Notes under the pieces: model-generated
Seen by the model: the letters and a program-made list of their open reading frames with translations, nothing else
Database searches by the model: none
Told to the model about the DNA's origin: nothing
Assembly: GCA_025506515.1 (NCBI GenBank)
Contig: CM046443.1
Span: 19,110,728-19,174,727, forward strand
Length of the DNA: 64,000 bases
Direction of reading: 5' to 3'
Origin: Flaveria trinervia
Lineage: Eukaryota > Streptophyta > Magnoliopsida > Asterales > Asteraceae
In this document: positions 58,420 through 64,000 of the stretch, piece by piece
Numbering within the stretch: the first letter of the stretch is position 1
Layout: each line of letters begins with the position of its first letter
Translations under genes and position numbers: made by a program

Positions 58420-59560
58420 ATGTCTCGTTATCACGGAAACCGAGGAAGATCCGACCGTAAGCTTGCCGCCATGATTGCCCGGCAAATGGCTGCGGTCATC
58501 CCGACTATGGTGGCTGAACTCAGCAGCACCATGATTGCAAACGTCACGAACAACAGCAACGGCCAAGGAGAAACTAGTGCAAACCAAGGCCGTAACAACC
58601 AGTCGTGCACCTTCAAACACTTCAGTTCATGCAAGCCTCCCAGTTTCAGTGGCAAGGAAGGTGCCACGGTCTCCTAGAATGGTTTGAAGGGATGGAAAAC
58701 ACCTTCGTCAACTGTGAGTGCCCCGAAGCACTTAAGGTGAGGTATGCCACCAGTATGCTACAACAAAGGGCCTTAACTTGGTGGAACAGTGAAAAGCGAA
58801 ACCGAGGTCACGATGCGATCTTGGCTTTAACTTGGGAGGAGTTCAAGAACATAGCCATCGCCAAGTTTTGCCCGAGAAGTGAGATCCAGAAGCTAGAAGA
58901 AGAATTCTGGAACTTGAAACAGGATGGCGGGAACCATCTAGCCTATTCTACCCGCCATCACGAGCTGAGCATACTGTTGCCCCACATGGTGGATACTGTT
59001 GCCCGTAATGTGGAAAAATTTATCAAGGGGGTGCCGCCTCAGATTCAGGATGCGTTGTGGGTAGCCGACCCGCAACCCTAGAAGAAGCTATTACAATTAC
59101 TGCACAGCTAACAGAAAACCACATCCGGGCAGGCACCATGTCTGCAAAGGGGACCAAGAAGACTGAGAAGACGGTTCCGAGGAGGTCAAGGAGGCTAAGG
59201 TTGATAACAGGAAAAGGAAGTTTGTACCGGCACGGAACTACGCAGTGGCCGCTCCTAAGCCACCCCAGAGGCAGTGTGTTCCCGGGGCTGCACCGGCAGC
59301 ACAAGTGCCCGTGGCAAGGGCTTATGCAGGTCCTCTACCGTTGTGCAACACATGTAAGTACCATCATCCGGGGAATCTCCCGTGTCGCATCTGCACACTA
59401 TGCGGCAAGTATGGGCATCTCGTGGCAACGTGTCGCCGAGCACTGGGGAACGCAGTGACGGAACCAAATCGGGCATGCTACAACTGTGGAGAATCAGGTC
59501 ACTACCGACCCCAATGCCCTCGCCTTGTGGGCAATGTTCCACAAGCTCGTGGACGTGCCT
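58420..59560 (+). pseudogene. gypsy-D gag with zinc knuckles, three frameshifts
   Basis: ATG at 58420 (MSRYHGNRGRSDRKLAAMIA). The gag core follows after a shift near 58662: LLEWFEGMENTFVNCECPE, LTWWNSEKRNRG, FCPRSEIQKLEEEFWNLKQ. Further shifts lie near 59060 and 59145-59170. The C-terminal part has CNTCKYHHPGNLPC, then two perfect CX2CX4HX4C knuckles, CTLCGKYGHLVATC (about 59396) and CYNCGESGHYRPQC (about 59479). Apart from the length changes the sequence looks conserved, with no stop of the decay type. Confidence 0.87.
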
Positions 59561-60180
59561 TCAACATCAACGCAAACCAAGCCCAAGCGAACAACGACGT
59601 GGTGAACGGTATGTTTCTTATTAATGATACCTATGCCTACGTATTATTCGATTCGGGTGCCGATAAGAGTTTCGTATCCTTAGAATTCGAGCCGACACTT
59701 TTGAAACCTCGCTCAGACCTAGTGAACCCGCTCACTGTCGAAGTTGCTGATGGAGAACCCATTACCGTCGACGTGATCATTCGTGATTGTCTATTGCGAC
59801 TCGACAACCACAAATTTATTATCGACCTCATCCCTATGAAGCTTGGGAGTTTCGACGTTATTATTGGTATGGATTGGCTATCGCAGAATCATGCTGAGAT
59901 CGTTTGCTTCGAGAAATGCATTCGCATACCCTTACCCTCTGGTGATACGTTGAAGGTATTCGGCGAACGGTCATCCAAAGGACTCAAACTAATGTCATGC
60001 ACCCAAGCCCGTAAGTATTTGGGTAAAAGCTATCCGGCCTTTCTAGCCTACTTGGTCAACACCAAGGTCGAAGGGAAAGAACTCAAGGATGTTCCAATTG
60101 TTCGTGAATTCCCTGAAGTTTTCCCCGACGACCTTAGTGGGTTACCTCCGTACGGGAAGTGGAATTCAAAATCGATCTAA
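59561..60180 (+). pseudogene. gypsy-D protease
   Basis: In the frame open from 59245 to 60180: the active site YVLFDSGADKSFVS (about 59638-59680) has intact Asp-Ser-Gly-Ala, followed by FDVIIGMDWLSQNHAEIVCF. The frame runs into VFPDDLSGLPP, the start of RT, and is then lost through a one-base change near 60150. The protease itself has no visible defect. Confidence 0.88.
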
Positions 60181-61440
60181 TTCCGGGAGCTAGCCCTGTG
60201 GCTAAATCACCCTACCGACTCGCACCATCGGAGATGCAAGAACTCTCTAGCCAACTCCAAGAATTATCTGAGAAGGGATTCATACGCCCTAGTTCTTCCC
60301 CTTGGGGTGCACCTGTCTTGTTTGTGAAGAAGAAAGATGGGTCCTTTCGCATGTGTATCGATTACCGGGAGCTCAACAAGTTAACCGTCAAGAACCGGTA
60401 TCCTCTTCCTCGTATCGACGACCTCTTCGATCAACTTCAAGGAGCTGCAATCTTTTCAAAAATCGACTTGCGTTCGGGCTATCACCAACTGCGAGTCCAC
60501 GACGACGACATTCCAAAGACCGCATTTCGCACTCGGTATGGGCATTACGAGTTTATGGTTATGCCTTTCGGCTTAACCAATGCTCCTGCGGTCTTCATGG
60601 ACCTTATGAACCGAGTGTGCAAGCCATACTTAGACAAGTTTGTCATTGTTTTCATTGACGACATTCTTATTTATTCCAAGACCCGGTCCGAACATGAACT
60701 TCATCTCCGACAAATCCTCAAACTGTTGAAGAAGGAGCAATTATACGCAAAGTTCTCAAAATGTGAGTTTTGGCTCGAAGAGGTGCAATTTTTGGGACAC
60801 GTTGTGAATAGCTAAGGAATTCACGTCGACCCGGCGAAGGTTGAAGCCGTTAGAAATTGGAGTGCTCCCACGACTCCAACAGAAATTCGATCGTTCCTTG
60901 GTCTAGCCGGGTATTACCGACGATTCATTGCCAATTTCTCGAAAATCGCAAAGCCACTCACGTTCCTGACCCAGAAGCACCAGCCTTTCGAGTGGAAAGC
61001 CGAACAAGAAGAGGCGTTCGAGACATTAAAGCATAAGTTATGTAATGCTCCTATTCTGGCTCTACCGGATGGAAATGACGACTTCACGGTATACTGCGAT
61101 GCGTCGAAACAAGGCCTTGGTTGTGTCCTCATGCAACGAGGAAAGGTCATAGCTTATGCCTCGAGACAATTGAAGGTTCATGAGGTAAATTACACGACGC
61201 ACGATCTAGAGCTCGGAGCGGTGGTCTTTGCTCTAAAAATCTGGAGACATTACCTATACGGCACGCAGTGTATAGTTTATACGGACCACAAGAGCCTTCA
61301 ACACGTTTTCAACCAGAAGGACCTCAACATGAGGCAACGTCGTTGGTTGGAACTAATTAACGACTATGACTGTGATATTCGATACCATCCCGGCAAGGCA
61401 AATGTCGTAGCTGATGCGTTGAGTCGAAAGACACATCAAA
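60159..61440 (+). pseudogene. gypsy-D reverse transcriptase and RNase H, one stop
   Basis: RT blocks: MEFKIDLIPGASPVAKSPYR, FIRPSSSPWGAPVLFVKKKD, MCIDYRELNKLTVKN, IFSKIDLRSGYHQLRV, FRTRYGHYEFMVMPFGL, FVIVFIDDILIYSKT (active site), FWLEEVQFLGHVV. A TAA interrupts at 60813-60815. RNase H continues in the same frame: HVDPAKVEAVRNW, DDFTVYCDASKQGLGCVLM, YASRQLKVHEVNYTTHDLEL, TDHKSLQHV, HPGKANVVADALSRK, up to a frameshift near 61430. Confidence 0.9.
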
Positions 61441-61441
61441 A

Positions 61442-62998
61442 GTGGTCTCTATTCAAGAGATTCGTGACCAACGGCAATGGTTCGATACATTGGTGGAGTT
61501 TGACACCGAAGTTCGACTCGATGTCAACAATGCAACGGTACTACTCCAAAACTTGAGGATCGATTGTGACATCGAGTCAAGCATTCGTGAAGCTCAACAA
61601 GTAGTGCAAAACGAGGGGGGTATGAAGGAAGAACTGGAGCTGAACCTCCTAGCTCAATTGGAAGCGAGAGCCAATGGGTTAATGTATTTCGCAAACAGAA
61701 TTTGGATTCCCAAACGCAATAACCTTCGGACTTTTATCATGAACGAAGCTCATCAGACTCGTTATTCTATCCACCCGGGCTCCGATAAGATGTACATGGA
61801 CTTACGTAGTCAGTATTGGTGGCCCGGAATGAAACGTGACATAGCAACCTACGTTGCTAAGTGTCTTACATGCACGAAGGTTAAGGCGGAACACCAACGT
61901 CCAAGTGGATTACTCGAACAACCCGAAATTCCTATGTGGAAATGGGAGCATATATCCATGGACTTCATAACCAAGCTACCTCGGACATCTCGTGGGCACG
62001 ATAGCATATGGGTAATCGTCGACCGTTTGACCAAGTCGGCACACTTCATACCCATACGCGACACATATAAGACATCGAGGTTAGCTCGGATTTACATCGA
62101 CGAGATCGTAAGCCGTCATGGAGTGCCTCTCCACATCATATCCGACCGAGACGCTCGTTTTACTTCTCATTTCTGGTCCTCCATGCAAGAACTTCTGGGA
62201 ACGCAATTGGATTTAAGTACGGCTTACCATCCCCAAACCGATGGTCAAACCGAGCGGACGATCCAAACTCTGGAAGACCTGTTGCGTCTTTGCGTTCTTG
62301 ACTTTGGTGGTGACTGGGATACCCATTTACCGCTCGCAGAATTCTCCTACAACAATAGTTACCACTCCAGCATCCAAATGGCACCGTTTGAAGCACTTTA
62401 CGGTCGTAAGTGTCGCTCACCAATTTGCTGGACCGACATCGGTGAAAACCTTATCACCGGTCCCGAGCTCATACAAGAGACGACTGATAAAGTCGCTATC
62501 ATCCGCAAGAACCTGGAAGTGGCTAGGAGTCGACAGAAAAGTTACGCTGATAAGCGTCGAAAGCCACTAGAATTCCAAGTTGGGGAGATGGTCCTTCTCA
62601 AGGTCTCACCATGGAAGAGTGTAGTTCGTTTTGGGAGAAAGGGCAAGTTAGCTCCGAGATTTGTAGGACCATTCAAGATCCTGAAAAGGGTCGGGAAAGT
62701 AGCCTATAAACTCGAACTACCCTCCGATCTTAGCGGAATCCACCCGGTCTTCCATGTCTCGAATCTGAGAAAGTGTTTGGCCGACGATAATCTATATGTG
62801 CCATTAGAAGACATCCAGATCGACGAGTCGCTGCATTTCGTGGAGAAACCCGTCGAAATCATGGATCGCATTATGAAGAAGACTAGGACCTCTACAACCC
62901 CAATTGTAAAGGTTCGGTGGGAGAACAAACGAGGAGCAGAATTCACCTGGGAGCGTGAAGATCATATGAAGAAGACGTACCCTTCCCTATTCTTGTAA
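61442..62998 (+). CDS. gypsy-D integrase and chromodomain, 518-codon open frame
   Basis: The longest open frame in the window. It opens with the RNase H-integrase connection, then the HHCC zinc domain (NEAHQTRYSIHPGSDK ... CLTCTKVKAEHQ), the catalytic core (MDFITKLPRTSRG, SDRDARFTS, DGQTERTIQTLED: D,D35E intact), YNNSYHSSIQMAPFEALYG, the GKLAPRFVGPF and FHVSNLRKCL blocks, and the chromodomain (VEKPVEIMDR, VKVRWENKRGAEFTWERED) ending in LFL at 62998. All diagnostic residues are intact. It would normally be translated only as part of Gag-Pol, and the upstream frame is broken in this sequence. Confidence 0.9.
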   Translation: MVSIQEIRDQRQWFDTLVEFDTEVRLDVNNATVLLQNLRIDCDIESSIREAQQVVQNEGGMKEELELNLLAQLEARANGLMYFANRIWIPKRNNLRTFIMNEAHQTRYSIHPGSDKMYMDLRSQYWWPGMKRDIATYVAKCLTCTKVKAEHQRPSGLLEQPEIPMWKWEHISMDFITKLPRTSRGHDSIWVIVDRLTKSAHFIPIRDTYKTSRLARIYIDEIVSRHGVPLHIISDRDARFTSHFWSSMQELLGTQLDLSTAYHPQTDGQTERTIQTLEDLLRLCVLDFGGDWDTHLPLAEFSYNNSYHSSIQMAPFEALYGRKCRSPICWTDIGENLITGPELIQETTDKVAIIRKNLEVARSRQKSYADKRRKPLEFQVGEMVLLKVSPWKSVVRFGRKGKLAPRFVGPFKILKRVGKVAYKLELPSDLSGIHPVFHVSNLRKCLADDNLYVPLEDIQIDESLHFVEKPVEIMDRIMKKTRTSTTPIVKVRWENKRGAEFTWEREDHMKKTYPSLFL

Positions 62999-63035
62999 CC
63001 CCTTTTGTTTTCTAATTTCGGGACGAAATTCCTTT

Positions 63036-63048
63036 AAGTTGGGGAGAC
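63036..63048 (+). other. gypsy-D polypurine tract
   Basis: AAGTTGGGGAGAC directly before the TG of the 3' LTR. Confidence 0.85.
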
Positions 63049-63426
63049 TGTAACATTCTGTATTTTTGAGTTAATTAAAAGTTAACATCGTTATTCTTGT
63101 GTGGACCTTTTATGTCATTTTGAATCTTTGGGGACTTATTTTGCTTAATAAACAATTGATGGTTGCAATATTATTTATTAATAAGCAATTATAAGTGTTA
63201 TACTATAATACTTACAAATAATAATTATCATGGCAATAATAATAATAATAATTATTATAATAAAAATAAGCATCTCATATTAATAATAATAATACATTAA
63301 TAATCATAATACTGATAATAATTCTAAAGGTAACAATAATAATTATAACCATGATCATAATAATAATAATAATAATAACAAACTTCTTTAAACTCAAAGT
63401 ACAGGGGGTGTTTTGTAATTATCAAA

Positions 63427-63462
<36 letters not shown>

Positions 63463-64000
63463 ACAAGTTTAAATCTTATTTAACCAAGCGCCCAAACTGC
63501 AGGGGGCAGTTATGTGAAACGCCCAAACTCCAGGGGTCAAAACGTAAACCGCCCATTTTATCCCTTTTGAAACGCCGGTGGCTTGGCCGGAGCTCCGGCG
63601 AGCTCCGGCGAGGCTACAAACCGTTTTTTTTTTATACAATTTGAATCAATTAAATCGCCCGAACCCTCTCGACCCTGTGATTCGAACCCGAACCACAACT
63701 TAATTCGTTGTTCCCGCGTTTAACCCTTCCTAATCGAACCTCGAATCAACCGAGTCAAACACCACAATCAAATCCTGCCTAAAACTGAAATTCAATCAAT
63801 TAATCACACCTAAACTTACTACGCGGCTTGATCAATCAATTAATCAATCAATATAGCTAATTAACAGCTCGGGTTTCTCTTATTTTGGTAAATTCAAACA
63901 CGGTTTCAAACCGAGTTCGTTGAGCTCAAAACCGTGTAATTGAGGCTATATAATGAGAGCTTCGGATTCATTTCAAAGTTCCTAAACTCCCCGTAACCTC
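63049..64000 (+). repeat. gypsy-D 3' LTR, cut by the window end
   Basis: The first 952 bases of the LTR, parallel to 55010-55962. The copies differ by a few substitutions and about a dozen one-base or short length differences, many of them outside homopolymer runs. Confidence 0.92.

Larger units (their letters stand above)
55010..64000 (+). mobile_element. gypsy-D: young Tekay-like chromovirus, right end outside the window
   Basis: 5' LTR 55010-57750, primer site 57753-57766, gag, protease, RT, RNase H, integrase, chromodomain up to 62998, polypurine tract, 3' LTR from 63049 running off at 64000. It is inserted in the same orientation into the gypsy-C chromodomain. The two LTR copies are nearly identical over the roughly 950 bp visible in both, so this is the most recent insertion here. 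Its gag-pol has about five frameshifts and one stop. Confidence 0.93.

Noticed and set aside
1..64000. CRISPR arrays, bacterial operons, phage or defence systems
   Set aside because: The sequence is plant nuclear DNA; the regular repeats seen are LTR minisatellites and microsatellites without unique spacers.

Overview
This is a window of plant nuclear DNA, a eudicot by its gene and transposon content. The LTR families would suit Asteraceae, but that is only an impression. It is repeat-dominated: I can support one conserved host gene, and most of the rest is nested or broken transposable elements with AT-rich filler. I see no operon, CRISPR array, rRNA or tRNA gene.

Layout. 1-1764: an undefined retroelement remnant (proline-rich broken reading frame, LTR-like stretch with a minus-strand TATA box). 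1775-16974: a degenerate SIRE-like Ty1/copia element on the minus strand (copia-A), split by a plus-strand Tekay-like Ty3/gypsy chromovirus (gypsy-A, 3025-12187) with a perfect 5-bp target duplication, AGAGA. 18050-18680: the 3' LTR and tail of another copia element. About 18740-22045: a 5'-truncated minus-strand chromovirus (gypsy-B) with an internal deletion at the integrase/chromodomain junction. 24852-27068 (minus): an intact-looking three-exon gene for a 78-residue zinc-binding protein of the Arabidopsis At2g23090 type; its first intron holds a 9-bp microsatellite and is bordered by a 9-bp direct repeat. 27739-30981: a decayed hAT transposon with BED-finger transposase fragments and dense subterminal ACCGGTTTGG repeats. 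35200-35850: copia RNase H tail plus LTR. 37940-38942: a 1.0-kb TRIM-type miniature LTR retrotransposon (TSD GACAA). 43121-44035 and 44301-44880: two adjacent long inverted-repeat (foldback) structures. 45178-45650: a copia gag fragment with a minisatellite. About 45930 to 55009: a second-generation chromovirus (gypsy-C), itself carrying a 2.86-kb solo LTR (47211-50072, TSD TCTTC) in its leader and a young chromovirus (gypsy-D, 55010 to beyond 64000) in its chromodomain.

The elements do not work together. The history is successive insertion (copia-A, then gypsy-A; gypsy-C, then the solo LTR and gypsy-D) followed by decay. In gypsy-A and gypsy-C most premature stops are CAG-to-TAG or CGA-to-TGA changes, as expected from deamination of methylated cytosines in silenced chromatin. 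Gypsy-D instead has nearly identical LTRs that differ mostly by single-base length changes and also carries several frameshifts, a pattern that could partly be assembly error. I found no convincing evidence of a new biological system. The most unusual items are the microsatellite intron with its flanking direct repeat, the paired foldback structures, the 22-bp hairpin array in the gypsy-A LTR, and the unrecognised reading frame at the left edge.
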